Shown: positions 36,340 to 44,685 of the stretch, piece after piece
Numbering within the stretch: position 1 is the first letter of the stretch
Layout: every line of letters begins with the position of its first letter
DNA from: Planctomycetota bacterium
Lineage (GTDB): Bacteria; Planctomycetota; UBA1135; GCA-002686595
NCBI GenBank assembly: GCA_016795245.1
Contig: JAEUIA010000112.1
Location: 1 to 64,000, forward strand
Reading direction: 5' to 3'
Length of the DNA stretch: 64,000 nucleotides
Translations under genes and position numbers: made by a program
The notes under the pieces: generated by a model
Told to the model about the DNA's origin: nothing
The model's database searches: none
What the model saw: only the letters and a program-made list of their open reading frames with translations

Positions 36340-36777
36340 ATGAAGATCGCCGACAACACGATCGTGACCTTCGAGTACGAATTGAAGGACAAGGCGGGCC
36401 GCGTGCTCGATTCCTCCAACGACTCGGGCCCGTTGACCTACATCCACGGCGAAGGCCGCATCGTGCCCGGCCTGGAGGCGGCGCTGGTCGGTTACTCGGC
36501 CGGCGATCACCTGAAGATCACGGTCGATCCCGAAGGCGCGTACGGGTACCACGATCCCGAGCGCATCGAATGGCTGCCGAAGACCGCGCTCACGCCCGAC
36601 GGCGTCGTCGAAGTCGGCATGCAATTCCAGTCCGAGACCGACACGGGCTTCGTCGTCGCCACCGTGACGGAAGTCGACGGCGCGAACGCGCGCGTGGACG
36701 CCAACCACCCGCTCGCCGGCGTCGAGTTGCACTTCGAAGTCCGCATCCTGTCGGTGCGCGCGGCTGAGAAACCTTGA
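36340..36777 (+). CDS. SlyD-like FKBP peptidyl-prolyl isomerase
   Basis: A 145-residue cytosolic PPIase/chaperone with the SlyD architecture: FKBP strands (IVTFEYELKDKAGRVLDSS, PLTYIHGEGRIVPGLEAAL) interrupted by the IF chaperone insert (about residues 70-120) and closed by DANHPLAGVELHFEVRIL. It lacks the His/Cys-rich nickel-binding tail of E. coli SlyD. The TGA stop shares its last base with the ATG of the following MlaA-fusion gene, so the two are translationally coupled; that neighbour makes a role in preparing an envelope protein possible. Confidence 0.9.
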   Translation: MKIADNTIVTFEYELKDKAGRVLDSSNDSGPLTYIHGEGRIVPGLEAALVGYSAGDHLKITVDPEGAYGYHDPERIEWLPKTALTPDGVVEVGMQFQSETDTGFVVATVTEVDGANARVDANHPLAGVELHFEVRILSVRAAEKP

Positions 36778-38726
36778 TGCTCCGCCGGCTGCAGCAAGCC
36801 CGCCTCGCGCCCGGCAGGCCTGCGCTCGCGCTGTTCCTTCTGATCGCACCGACCGCGGCCTGCGTCTCCACCGCGCACCAGAGCCGCGACTGGTCGACGT
36901 ACACAGGACCGGGTGCTGAGTACTTCCAGGCCGAGGAAATCGTCTTCCCCTACACCGACGATCCGCTCGAACCCACGAACCGCGTCACCTCCGGCGTGAA
37001 CTACGCCTTGATGCGCTGGGTCGCGGCGCCGGTGATGCAGCTCTATCGCTTCTGGGTTCCCGAACCCGTGCGCAATCATCTGGCAAAGGCCGGCGAAAAC
37101 CTGCTGTTTCCAGGCCGCTTCGTGAACAACTTGCTGCAAGGCAAGCTGAAGGAGAGCGGCATCGAAGCCTCGCGCTTCGCCGTCAACACCACGGTCGGCG
37201 TGCTCGGCCTGTACGACCCGGCCAGCGGGATGGGGTTGCATCCCTACCCGGAGGATTTCGGGCAGACCTTCGCGTGCTGGGGTTGGACGCCGAGCACGTA
37301 CATCGTCTGGCCGATCCTCGGACCGAGCACGCTGCGCGACGGCGTGGGCGAGATTCCCGACTTCGTCGTCGATCCGGCGACGTACGTGTTTCCGGCCGCG
37401 TATGCGCGCGAGTTCAACGCGTTCTCGAACACCATCACCTCGAACTTGCGCGCGATCGAATCCGCGTACGACGCGTACGAGCCGGCGCGCACGCTCTACA
37501 TGCTGCAGCGCGAGGTCGACGTCGAGGACTTCACCTGGCACCAGGACGAGAGCGGTCCGACGCAGACCTTGCGCGTGATCTTCCTGAAACCCGAGAACGA
37601 GCGCTTCGCGGACGACGCCCTGACGCGCAAAGTGCGCATCGCGGGACACCAGCAGGAATTGCGCTACAGCTTGTGGAGGCAACCGCATCCGGCACCTTTG
37701 ATGTACGTCCTGCCGGGATTCGGCGGCCACCGCTTGTCGCCCTCGGCCTTGGCCCTGGCTGAGATCGGTTTCGAACAAGGGCACACGGTCGTCGCGGTGT
37801 CGAGCCCGACGAACTGGGAGTTCATGCGCGCCGGCGCCAGCGTGACGGTGCCCGGGTACGGTCCGGTGGACGCGCACGACATGCACGTCGCCTTGACCGC
37901 GATCGACCGCGACCTGGAGGCGAGTTTCCCCGGGCAGTTCGAGGAGCGACGCCTGACCGGGATCTCGATCGGCGCCTATCAAGCGCTCCTGATCGCAGCC
38001 GATCGCGACCGCGGCGCCGACGGCGAACAGCAGAACGGCCTGATCGCGTTCGACCAGTACGTGGCCCTCAACCCACCCGTCGATCTCGAGTACGGCTTGC
38101 GGAAGTTGGACGACTTCTACAACGGCCCGCTCGTGTATCCGCCCGCGGAGCGCGCGCAGAAGGTCGAGGAGATCTTCGCCAAGGTCTTGTACCTCAGTCA
38201 CGGCGACCTCGCGCCAGGCATCGAGTTGCCGTTCACGGAACTCGAGTCGCGCTTCTTGATCGGCCTCGCGTTCCGCCTCGACTTGCAGTTCATGCTGCTG
38301 CAGTCGCAGGACCTGTTCGATTCGGGTGTCTTGCAGACGCCGCGCTCGCTCCTGCACATGGCGCCGGCCTTTCGCGAGGCGGCCGAGTACTCGTACATGG
38401 AGTACGTGTACGCTTTCCTCTTGCCCTACTACGCCGCGCGCGACCCCGACGTCACGTTCGACGAAGCCGGGGTGCGCACGCTGTTCGAGCGCAGCGATCT
38501 GCACACGGTCGCGGTGGCCCTGCAGAAAAACGACGCGGTGCGCGTGCTCACCAACGAGAACGACTTCCTGTTGCGGCCCGAGGACCTCACCTGGTTGCGC
38601 GCCACCCTCGGCGACCGGCTGCGGCTGTTCGAGGACGGCGGTCACCTCGGAAACCTCTACCGCGAGTACATCCGGTCGGTGATCGGCGAGACGCTGACCG
38701 AGGACGCACCGCCGTCCGCGCAGTAG
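36777..38726 (+). CDS. mlaA: MlaA (VacJ) lipoprotein fused to an alpha/beta-hydrolase-like domain
   Basis: A 649-residue lipoprotein (lipobox PTAAC, Cys near residue 29). Residues ~55-240 are MlaA: DDPLEPTNRVTSGVNYAL, NLLFPGRFVNNLLQGKLK, DFGQTFACWGW and GPSTLRDGVGEIPDFVVDP. MlaA removes mislocalised phospholipids from the outer leaflet of the outer membrane. The C-terminal ~330 residues look like an alpha/beta hydrolase: strand MYVLPGFGGHRLSP, a nucleophile elbow GISIGAY (Ser near 396) and a late His in EDGGHLGNLY (near 622). ATG 36777 overlaps the FKBP stop (TGATG). Ordinary MlaA is about 250 residues. A lipase that acts on the lipids MlaA handles is an attractive inference. Confidence 0.85.
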   Translation: MLRRLQQARLAPGRPALALFLLIAPTAACVSTAHQSRDWSTYTGPGAEYFQAEEIVFPYTDDPLEPTNRVTSGVNYALMRWVAAPVMQLYRFWVPEPVRNHLAKAGENLLFPGRFVNNLLQGKLKESGIEASRFAVNTTVGVLGLYDPASGMGLHPYPEDFGQTFACWGWTPSTYIVWPILGPSTLRDGVGEIPDFVVDPATYVFPAAYAREFNAFSNTITSNLRAIESAYDAYEPARTLYMLQREVDVEDFTWHQDESGPTQTLRVIFLKPENERFADDALTRKVRIAGHQQELRYSLWRQPHPAPLMYVLPGFGGHRLSPSALALAEIGFEQGHTVVAVSSPTNWEFMRAGASVTVPGYGPVDAHDMHVALTAIDRDLEASFPGQFEERRLTGISIGAYQALLIAADRDRGADGEQQNGLIAFDQYVALNPPVDLEYGLRKLDDFYNGPLVYPPAERAQKVEEIFAKVLYLSHGDLAPGIELPFTELESRFLIGLAFRLDLQFMLLQSQDLFDSGVLQTPRSLLHMAPAFREAAEYSYMEYVYAFLLPYYAARDPDVTFDEAGVRTLFERSDLHTVAVALQKNDAVRVLTNENDFLLRPEDLTWLRATLGDRLRLFEDGGHLGNLYREYIRSVIGETLTEDAPPSAQ

Positions 38727-38739
38727 CGCCTGCGCCCGA

Positions 38740-40236
38740 TCAAGCGCGCGCGGGCGAGCCCGCGCCGTGCGGATCGGCCTTGGAATCCTCGACGCGCGCA
38801 GCGTCCGAGCGCAGGGCGGACTCGGCCAGGTTCTTCAGCGTGCGGTTGTGGCGCGACTCGGACGTGACTTCGTCGAACCCGGCGAGGATGCGATCGATGT
38901 GCGCATCGACGGCATTCGCGGCCGGCGATTCGATCGGTCCGGCGGTGCCCTTGAGCGCGTCGATCACGGACTTGACGGTGATCGATTCGAGGTCTTTCGC
39001 CGGCAGGAAGCCCGGTTCCTCGCTCGAGTTCGTCTCCGCCAGGAGCCCGCGGTCGACGAACGCGTACAGGACTTCCTCCAAGACCCGCTGCGGCGCCGCC
39101 AGCTCGACGGCGAGCAGGGACGCGGTCAGCGCCGGCCGGCCGGCGAGAAATTCCTGACCGATGCGCGTCAGGGCGCGCAAGCCCAGGCGCTCCTTGAAGG
39201 CGTGGTCCTTGAGCTCGGATTGCTCGATGTGCGCGTACGAAGGCTCGCTCTGGTGCGCGAAGCTGATCTCGGCGCCGAGCAGGACGATCACCCACGACAT
39301 GTTGATCCACACCAAGAAGATGGGAATGGCCGCGAAGCTCGAATACACGGCGTTGTAGCGCGCGATCCCGATCTGGAATTTCAAGTGCAAGAGCAAGGCG
39401 ATCTGCCACAGCGCCGCCGCGACGATCGCGCCGATCAAGGCCGACAAGAAACGCGTCTTCGTGTTCGGCATCGCCATGTAGATGAAGGCGAAACCGGCGA
39501 GCAGCGCCAACACCGGCATGAGCGGCAGCACGACGTCGAGCGCGTGACCGAGGCCGTAGCGCGCGCCGAACTCGTCCACCTTGACGCTGTTCTGCGCTGC
39601 GGTCGTGAGCCCGGCGGCGACGAACAGGAAGATCGGCGTGACGACGACCATCGCCAGGTAGTCCGAGATCTTGCGCAGGATGCTGCGCGAGCGCTGCACG
39701 CCCCAGATGTCGTTGAACGAGCGCTCGATCGTCGACAGCAGCTTCAGCACCGTGAAGAGCAGCAGCGCCAGACCGAAGAAGCCAAGCGCCGACACGTTCG
39801 TCTCCTTGACGAAGTCGAAGACCTTATCGATCGCTGCACGCATCTCAGGCGCGCCCGGTTCTTGCAGCACCATGTTGGGCACCGCGGTGGCGGAGCCGAA
39901 TGTACGGTCGAGGAAGGGCGTGATCGAACCTTGAAGCAGGTCGTCGTAGAAACCGAAGCCCTTGGCCACCGAGAACGCGAACGCCAGGAGCGGCACGAGC
40001 GACAAGACCGTGATGTACGTCAACGCCGACGCACGCGACAGGCAGTTGTCGGTGAAGAACCCGCGCGTCGCGAGATACAGGATGCGCGCCGTGCGGAAGA
40101 ACGGATTGCCGCTCTGCACGCGGTCGCGGCGCCAGGCGCCCTTCTCGAAGAACGTGCGCACGTGCCCCAGAGGCCCGCGCGACGAGAGACGCCGCGCGAT
40201 GGTCTGGCGTTCGACGTGTTTTTTGGTGATGGCCAA
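38740..40236 (-). CDS. yihY: YihY/BrkB-family inner-membrane protein
   Basis: A 498-residue membrane protein. The family core covers residues ~50-330 with six helices; visible landmarks are DNCLSRASALTYITVLSLVP, LKLLSTIERSFNDIWGV, VVVTPIFLFVAAGL, FIYMAMPNTKTRFLSALIG, and YSSFAAIPIFLVWINMSW followed by LLGAEISFAHQ. The ~160-residue C-terminal cytosolic tail contains a winged-helix-like segment (ALTASLLAVELAAPQRVLEE), a common addition in larger family members. The function is not established despite the old RNase BN label. The start is a TTG at 40236. The zinc-ribbon gene lies 75 bases upstream on the same strand. Confidence 0.9.
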   Translation of the reverse strand: MAITKKHVERQTIARRLSSRGPLGHVRTFFEKGAWRRDRVQSGNPFFRTARILYLATRGFFTDNCLSRASALTYITVLSLVPLLAFAFSVAKGFGFYDDLLQGSITPFLDRTFGSATAVPNMVLQEPGAPEMRAAIDKVFDFVKETNVSALGFFGLALLLFTVLKLLSTIERSFNDIWGVQRSRSILRKISDYLAMVVVTPIFLFVAAGLTTAAQNSVKVDEFGARYGLGHALDVVLPLMPVLALLAGFAFIYMAMPNTKTRFLSALIGAIVAAALWQIALLLHLKFQIGIARYNAVYSSFAAIPIFLVWINMSWVIVLLGAEISFAHQSEPSYAHIEQSELKDHAFKERLGLRALTRIGQEFLAGRPALTASLLAVELAAPQRVLEEVLYAFVDRGLLAETNSSEEPGFLPAKDLESITVKSVIDALKGTAGPIESPAANAVDAHIDRILAGFDEVTSESRHNRTLKNLAESALRSDAARVEDSKADPHGAGSPARA

Positions 40237-40311
40237 GTGCGAGGTTCCGGTCCGGAGTGCTGAATCTACCTCACTGCACAGCGGGATTCAGCGACTGCCC
40301 CTTTCCAGGCT

Positions 40312-41169
40312 TCAGCGCCGTCCCGACAGCAAGCGGCTCGCGAGGCCCGCGAGCAGGGACACGAGATCACCCTCGAACAGCGAGATCTCGAACGGGCCGC
40401 GCTCGCGTGAGAACGGCGGCAGCGGAGGCGACGGGGCCGGACTGTCGGCACGGCGCGCGCGTTCTTCGGCCAGGCGTCGCTCCTCGCGCTCGCGCGCGCG
40501 CTCCAACCCGCCGTCGCGCGCGTAGTCCATGACGCGCACGAGTTCGGTGTGGTCGAACCACACGCCGTGGTCCTTGCACACGTCGATGATCACACCCGAT
40601 CCGCCGCCGAAGTTGCGCCGGTGCATGGGTTCCGAGCACGCGACGCACTTCAAGTACGCGACGCGCTGTTCAGCGACCGGTTGCGTGGGCGGCAGCGTCG
40701 CGAGCAACGCGCGCCGCACGGATCCCCCTTCCTCGGCGCGCTCGCACAACGCGGCGAAGTCGTCGGGCACGAGCCACATGCCGCCGCAACTCGAACACTC
40801 GGTGATCTCGCGCGTGTCGACCGCGCGCAGGCGCAAGGTCGCGCGGCAGCGCGGACAGGCCGCGTTCGCCGGCAAGCGCCGCAGCGCTTGAGCGCGCACC
40901 GCGAAACCGCAGCCGCCGCAGAAACTCGCCGCCTTGTCGAGGCGTTTCGAACAGCGCTCGCACACGGCCGACAGGTGTCGGTCCTCGAGCGCGATCCCCG
41001 CCTGACACCACGGACAGGTCTCGCTGCCCGCCGCGAAGGGCCCGCCGCAGCGGCTGCAGATCAAGGCGCGCGCGAGCGCTGGATTTTCCGGGTCGGGGGC
41101 TGACACTCCCTCTGAATCGGCCGTACGGGCCCCGCGGCCCAAGCCCTGCCGGCCTGGCCTGGGATTCAC
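40312..41169 (-). CDS. Multi-zinc-ribbon protein (zf-TFIIB type)
   Basis: A protein of up to 285 residues containing five Cys4-type zinc modules: CSRCGG...CPWC, CERCSK...CGGC, CPRCRA...CSSCGG with GMWLVPDDF, and CVACSEPM...CKDHGVWFDHTEL, the last two of the zf-TFIIB pattern. A charged Arg/Glu segment and a Pro-rich piece follow, then an amphipathic C-terminus (LVSLLAGLASRLLSG). No enzymatic motif is seen; protein-protein or nucleic-acid binding is likely. The frame opens with GTG 41169; a GTG at 41106 (VSAPDPENP) is an alternative that removes a poorly conserved leader. The yihY gene follows. Confidence 0.75.
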   Translation of the reverse strand: MNPRPGRQGLGRGARTADSEGVSAPDPENPALARALICSRCGGPFAAGSETCPWCQAGIALEDRHLSAVCERCSKRLDKAASFCGGCGFAVRAQALRRLPANAACPRCRATLRLRAVDTREITECSSCGGMWLVPDDFAALCERAEEGGSVRRALLATLPPTQPVAEQRVAYLKCVACSEPMHRRNFGGGSGVIIDVCKDHGVWFDHTELVRVMDYARDGGLERAREREERRLAEERARRADSPAPSPPLPPFSRERGPFEISLFEGDLVSLLAGLASRLLSGRR

Positions 41170-41263
41170 CCGGCCCGGACACTAGGCTCAATGGCCCACC
41201 CCGACGCCCAGCGCGGCCGAGGTGCGCGATTTCGACCCCGACCCACCCAGAAAAAGGATCCCC

Positions 41264-41950
41264 ATGTTCCGGCTCTCGCTCGTCACCACGAGCATCGCGG
41301 CGCTCGCCTTGACGGCCGTCGTCGCCCCCGCACCCTTCGGCAAGGACTACACCTCGATCCCGGCCGCCTCGGCCGACATCGAAGCTCAGATCAAGACCGC
41401 CAAGTTCACGCTGGCCCAGGCCGTCGAGGCCGCCGCCAAGGCCGCGGGCGGCAGCGCCAACTCCGCCACGTTGAGCTTCGAGAAGGGCGAGCCCCAGTTC
41501 GAAGTCATGGTCTACGGCGCGACCAAGGCCCAGAAGGTCGTGGTCAGCGGCGAAGGCGTCGTGGGCGCGATGACTGAGATCCCGCGCTTCCCCGGCGACG
41601 CCGTGTCGGGTGCCTGGACCGAGACCGCGAGCGGCCTCAAGTACTTCGACATCAAGGTCGGCACCGGCGCCGCACCCAGCGGTCCGACCGCGGTCGTGAG
41701 CGTGCACTACTCGGGCTGGCTCACCGACGGCACGCAGTTCGACAGCTCGGTCGCGCGCGGCACGCCGGCGGAGTTCCCCCTGAACGGTGTCATCAAGGGC
41801 TGGACCGAAGGTCTGCAGTCGATGCACATCGGCGGCAAGCGCAAGCTCATCATCCCCTACAACCTCGCCTACGGCGAAGGCGGACGTCCGCCGACGATCC
41901 CGGCGCGCGCGACGTTGATCTTCGACGTCGAGCTTCTCGGCTCCAAGTAA
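41264..41950 (+). CDS. Exported FKBP-type PPIase with PepSY-like N-terminal domain
   Basis: A 228-residue exported isomerase. ATG 41264 follows AAAAAGGATCCCC and starts a signal peptide ([19 protein letters not shown]). Residues ~45-105 resemble a PepSY domain ([35 protein letters not shown]). Residues ~110-228 are a complete FKBP domain: [47 protein letters not shown] and [14 protein letters not shown], with the aromatic pocket residues of active enzymes. Location is the periplasm. PepSY domains are usually linked to peptidase inhibition, so the combination is unusual. A terminator hairpin follows. Confidence 0.88.
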   Translation: MFRLSLVTTSIAALALTAVVAPAPFGKDYTSIPAASADIEAQIKTAKFTLAQAVEAAAKAAGGSANSATLSFEKGEPQFEVMVYGATKAQKVVVSGEGVVGAMTEIPRFPGDAVSGAWTETASGLKYFDIKVGTGAAPSGPTAVVSVHYSGWLTDGTQFDSSVARGTPAEFPLNGVIKGWTEGLQSMHIGGKRKLIIPYNLAYGEGGRPPTIPARATLIFDVELLGSK

Positions 41951-42014
41951 GCCTGCGCGAGTTCGCGCCCGGCTCCGCCACGAGCGTGGCGCGAAGCCGC
42001 CTGCGCACCCACAC

Positions 42015-42066
42015 GCCGCGCGCGTGCCGCCCCGTCCGGGCTGCCCGCGCGCGGCTCCTTGTTTTC
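42015..42066 (+). terminator. GC-rich terminator after the exported FKBP gene
   Basis: GCCGCGCGCG (42015-42024) pairs with CGCGCGCGGC (42046-42055) and is followed by TCCTTGTTTTC, a T-rich tail. It lies between convergent genes and probably stops transcription of the FKBP gene. Confidence 0.75.
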
Positions 42067-42080
42067 GTACGACGAGCGTT

Positions 42081-42716
42081 TCAGTGCGCGAGCGCCGCCG
42101 CGACCTTGTCGACGGCAGCTTGATTCCAGAGCTTGAACAGGAATTCATCGCTCGCGTTCGAGACGTCGATCTGCACCAGGTCCTCGCCGACGAGCAACTG
42201 CATCTCGTAGCTCGAGCCCTTGGTGCGCGTGCGCAACACCGCGTTGTGCGCGCCGTACTTCACGAGTTCGGCGTCCTTGTCCAGCATGGCGGGGTTCGCG
42301 ATCCACATCGAGAACATGCGCGCCAGCGGCGAATCGGCGAGGATCGAGACGTTGATGCGACCGTTGCCTCCCACGGCTACGTACTTGCCTTCGATGCCGG
42401 CTCCGCCCATGAACGCGAGGCCCGCGAGTTGGGCGACGGCTTCGTCGTTGGGCTCCTCGGCTTCGAGTTTCCAGCCCTCGGGCGCGGCCGGGAAGGCCGC
42501 CAGCACGGCCTTGCGCCGCTCCTTCGTCACGATGGCGGTCGCGTCGCGCAGACGCCCGAGCGCGGTGCCGTAGTGCGCGGCGTCGAACGCAGTCTTGGCT
42601 TCGGTGAGGATGGCCCCGAAGTCCTTGGCCTTGGGTTTCGACACGCGCTCTTGCAGCGCGAACACGGCGCCGGCGCACAGAAGTAGAGCCGCAGTGGGGA
42701 TCAGAAGGCGTTGCAT
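42081..42716 (-). CDS. Hypothetical exported protein
   Basis: A 211-residue protein with a signal peptide (MQRLLIPTAALLLCAGAVFA). The mature part begins with a helical tetratricopeptide-like stretch (ILTEAKTAFDAAHYGTALGRLRD) and continues as a mixed alpha/beta domain (KYVAVGGNGRINVSILADS, MQLLVGEDLVQIDVSN). I do not recognise the family. The gene stands alone between the convergent FKBP gene and an acetyltransferase gene 180 bases upstream. Confidence 0.75.
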   Translation of the reverse strand: MQRLLIPTAALLLCAGAVFALQERVSKPKAKDFGAILTEAKTAFDAAHYGTALGRLRDATAIVTKERRKAVLAAFPAAPEGWKLEAEEPNDEAVAQLAGLAFMGGAGIEGKYVAVGGNGRINVSILADSPLARMFSMWIANPAMLDKDAELVKYGAHNAVLRTRTKGSSYEMQLLVGEDLVQIDVSNASDEFLFKLWNQAAVDKVAAALAH

Positions 42717-42898
42717 GGGAAGCTCCTCGGTGAGGTTGTGGCGGATGCGACCGTGACCGCGCAGCGGACGCGCGGTCGGCCAGCCGATCTTCGCGCCTTG
42801 GACGGATCATCGCAACGCATGGGCCGACGAGCGGCGATGAGGCCCGCCTGAGACCGATTTTCGCAGCACCCCTCCGGCCCCCTACCGACGCGCCGGGT

Positions 42899-43351
42899 CT
42901 ACGCGAGTTCTTTGCGAAAGTGAAATCCGCTGACGACGTAACCCTCGCGGAAATAGAACTTGTGCGCGCCGCTGCGTTGCGTGCCGGAGTCGAGCGTCAT
43001 CCGCGTGCATCCCTGCGCGCGCGCGCGCCGCTCCAGATCGGCGAGCAGTGCGCGACCGACGCCAGAGGAGCGCGCGCTCGCGGCCGTGACGAGATCGTCG
43101 ACGTACAGGTGTCTGCCGTCGCAGGTGTTTTCGTACACGCGGTGCACCGCGACGCCGACGACCCGGTCGTCGCGGATCGCGATCGTCATACGCGCGCCGT
43201 CGCGGACGACGCGCTGCATCTGCCGCGGATAATCGGGCTCGAGTTGCGTCCGCAGTTCGCGGTGGACGCCTTCCGCTCGCGCCAGCCACTCGGGTTCGAC
43301 GAGCACGCCGTCGTCGGAGTGGAGCGCGAGCAATCTGAGGGGGTCAGGCAA
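42899..43351 (-). CDS. GNAT-family N-acetyltransferase
   Basis: A ~150-residue single-domain GNAT enzyme. The acetyl-CoA loop lies in SARSSGVGRALLADLERRA, preceded by HLYVDDLVT and followed by MTLDSGTQRSGAHKFYFREG, the usual final strands. The substrate is unknown. The most plausible start is the TTG at 43351, which begins the domain after the stop of the RNA-binding protein gene; the open frame further upstream is only a shadow of that gene's Gly codons. No strong ribosome-binding site is seen, so the exact N-terminus is uncertain. Confidence 0.75.
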   Translation of the reverse strand: MPDPLRLLALHSDDGVLVEPEWLARAEGVHRELRTQLEPDYPRQMQRVVRDGARMTIAIRDDRVVGVAVHRVYENTCDGRHLYVDDLVTAASARSSGVGRALLADLERRARAQGCTRMTLDSGTQRSGAHKFYFREGYVVSGFHFRKELA

Positions 43352-43412
43352 GTTGGAGGGTCCGGCTGCGCGCGCGCCGCTGCGACTCGCAGCCGCGCGC
43401 GTCCGGCAGGTC

Positions 43413-43955
43413 TCAGTCGTCGTCGCCGTCGCCGCCGCGCCGACCCCGGCCGCCGCCGTCGCGATCCCAGCCGCGGCCTTCGCGACCACCGTCACGCCCG
43501 CCGTCCCGGCCGCCGCGACCGCCACCGCCGCCACCGCCGCCGCGTCCGCCACCGTAGCCTCCGCCTCCGCCTCCGCCGCCGTAGCCACCACCGCCACCGC
43601 CACCGCCGTAGCCCCCACCGCCGCCGTAGCCACCGCGTGCGCCGCCGCCGCCACCACCACCGCTGAAGCTGCGTCCGCCGCCGCCGCCGCCTCCGGGTCC
43701 GCGGGGCGTGCGCTCGCGCGCTTCATTGACCGTCAGATTGCGACCGTCGAGGTCCTTCTCGTGGAGTCCGCTGATCGCGTCCGCCGCTGCCTGCGGAGAG
43801 TCCATCTCGACGAAACCGAAGCCGCGCGATCGCCCGGTCTCACGATCCATGATGACTTCGCTGGAGCGCACGGTGCCGTACGCGGCAAAGAGCTTTTCGA
43901 GATCCGCGGGCGTGAACGAGTAGGGCAAATTCCCCACATACAACTTATTGGCCAT
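43413..43955 (-). CDS. RRM-type RNA-binding protein with Gly-rich tail
   Basis: A 180-residue RNA-binding protein. Residues 1-80 form one RRM with RNP2 LYVGNL (5-10) and RNP1 RGFGFVEM (44-51). The rest is an RGG/YGG-type low-complexity tail: G runs broken by Tyr, Arg and finally Asp (RRGGDGDDD). The layout is that of the cyanobacterial Rbp/glycine-rich proteins, often linked to cold response and RNA chaperoning. The Gly tail is encoded by GGC/GGT repeats, which produce long Ala/Thr-rich frames on the opposite strand. The FKBP gene lies 17 bases upstream on the same strand. Confidence 0.92.
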   Translation of the reverse strand: MANKLYVGNLPYSFTPADLEKLFAAYGTVRSSEVIMDRETGRSRGFGFVEMDSPQAAADAISGLHEKDLDGRNLTVNEARERTPRGPGGGGGGGRSFSGGGGGGGARGGYGGGGGYGGGGGGGGYGGGGGGGGYGGGRGGGGGGGGRGGRDGGRDGGREGRGWDRDGGGRGRRGGDGDDD

Positions 43956-43972
43956 CTTTCACTGGTCCTTGA

Positions 43973-44395
43973 CTACGATTGGATGGAAACGAGTTCGATT
44001 TCGAAGATCAGAGTGTGTCCCGCCAGCGGATGATTGGCGTCGAGCACGGCGACGTCGCCCTGGAGTTCGCGCACGTACACCATGATCTCGCGACCATCGG
44101 CGGACGCGTCGAACCGATCGCCCACGCGCACGCCCTGCGGCAGATCGACTGCCGGAACGCGGCGTTCGAGCTGCTTGTCGTGCTCGCCGAACCCGTCTTC
44201 GGGGCGAACGGTGAAGACCTTGGTCTCACCCGATTCCATCCCGATGACGGAACGACTCATGCCCGGGATGACCTCGGTGCCACCGGCGGTGAACTCCAGA
44301 GGCGCTCCGTCGCGCGAGGTGGCGAATTCGGAACCGTCAGCGAAACGCGCCGTGAAGTGAACGGCTACACGACTGCCAACTGCGACTCGACCCAT
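43973..44395 (-). CDS. SlyD-like FKBP peptidyl-prolyl isomerase (second copy)
   Basis: A 140-residue PPIase/chaperone with SlyD order: VAVGSRVAVHFTARFADGS, LEFTAGGTEVIPGMSRSVIG, an IF insert (KQLERRVPAVDLPQGVRV), and DANHPLAGHTLIFEIELV. It shares the closing signature with the copy at 36340. Start ATG 44395 is used; a GTG nine bases upstream is possible. No metal-binding tail. It precedes the RRM gene by 17 bases, so the two may be cotranscribed. Confidence 0.88.
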   Translation of the reverse strand: MGRVAVGSRVAVHFTARFADGSEFATSRDGAPLEFTAGGTEVIPGMSRSVIGMESGETKVFTVRPEDGFGEHDKQLERRVPAVDLPQGVRVGDRFDASADGREIMVYVRELQGDVAVLDANHPLAGHTLIFEIELVSIQS

Positions 44396-44685
44396 CAGAT
44401 TCACTGGCCCCTCACCCCTCGCATTCGAAACCGACGGCCCGTGCCGAACCGGACGTACGCCGCGCGAATGCGAAGGCGCGCGCACCGGAGGAGGAGTGCT
44501 GGAGGGACTTGAAGACCAGGGACACGGACACGGGACTCACTGAGACTGCGCTCGTGCCTGCGTGTCGTCGACAGGGTGCGACGCCTGGCAGCGCGAGTGA
44601 ACGGCAATGTACGCCTCCCCGCGCGCGCCTGTCAAAGCCCTCTCCGCACGGGAATTCGAACTTCACGGCAGCCCCGGGCCGACCC

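Noticed and set aside
43353-44033. Ala/Thr-rich plus-strand protein
   Set aside because: It is the complement of the Gly-codon repeats of the RRM protein tail.
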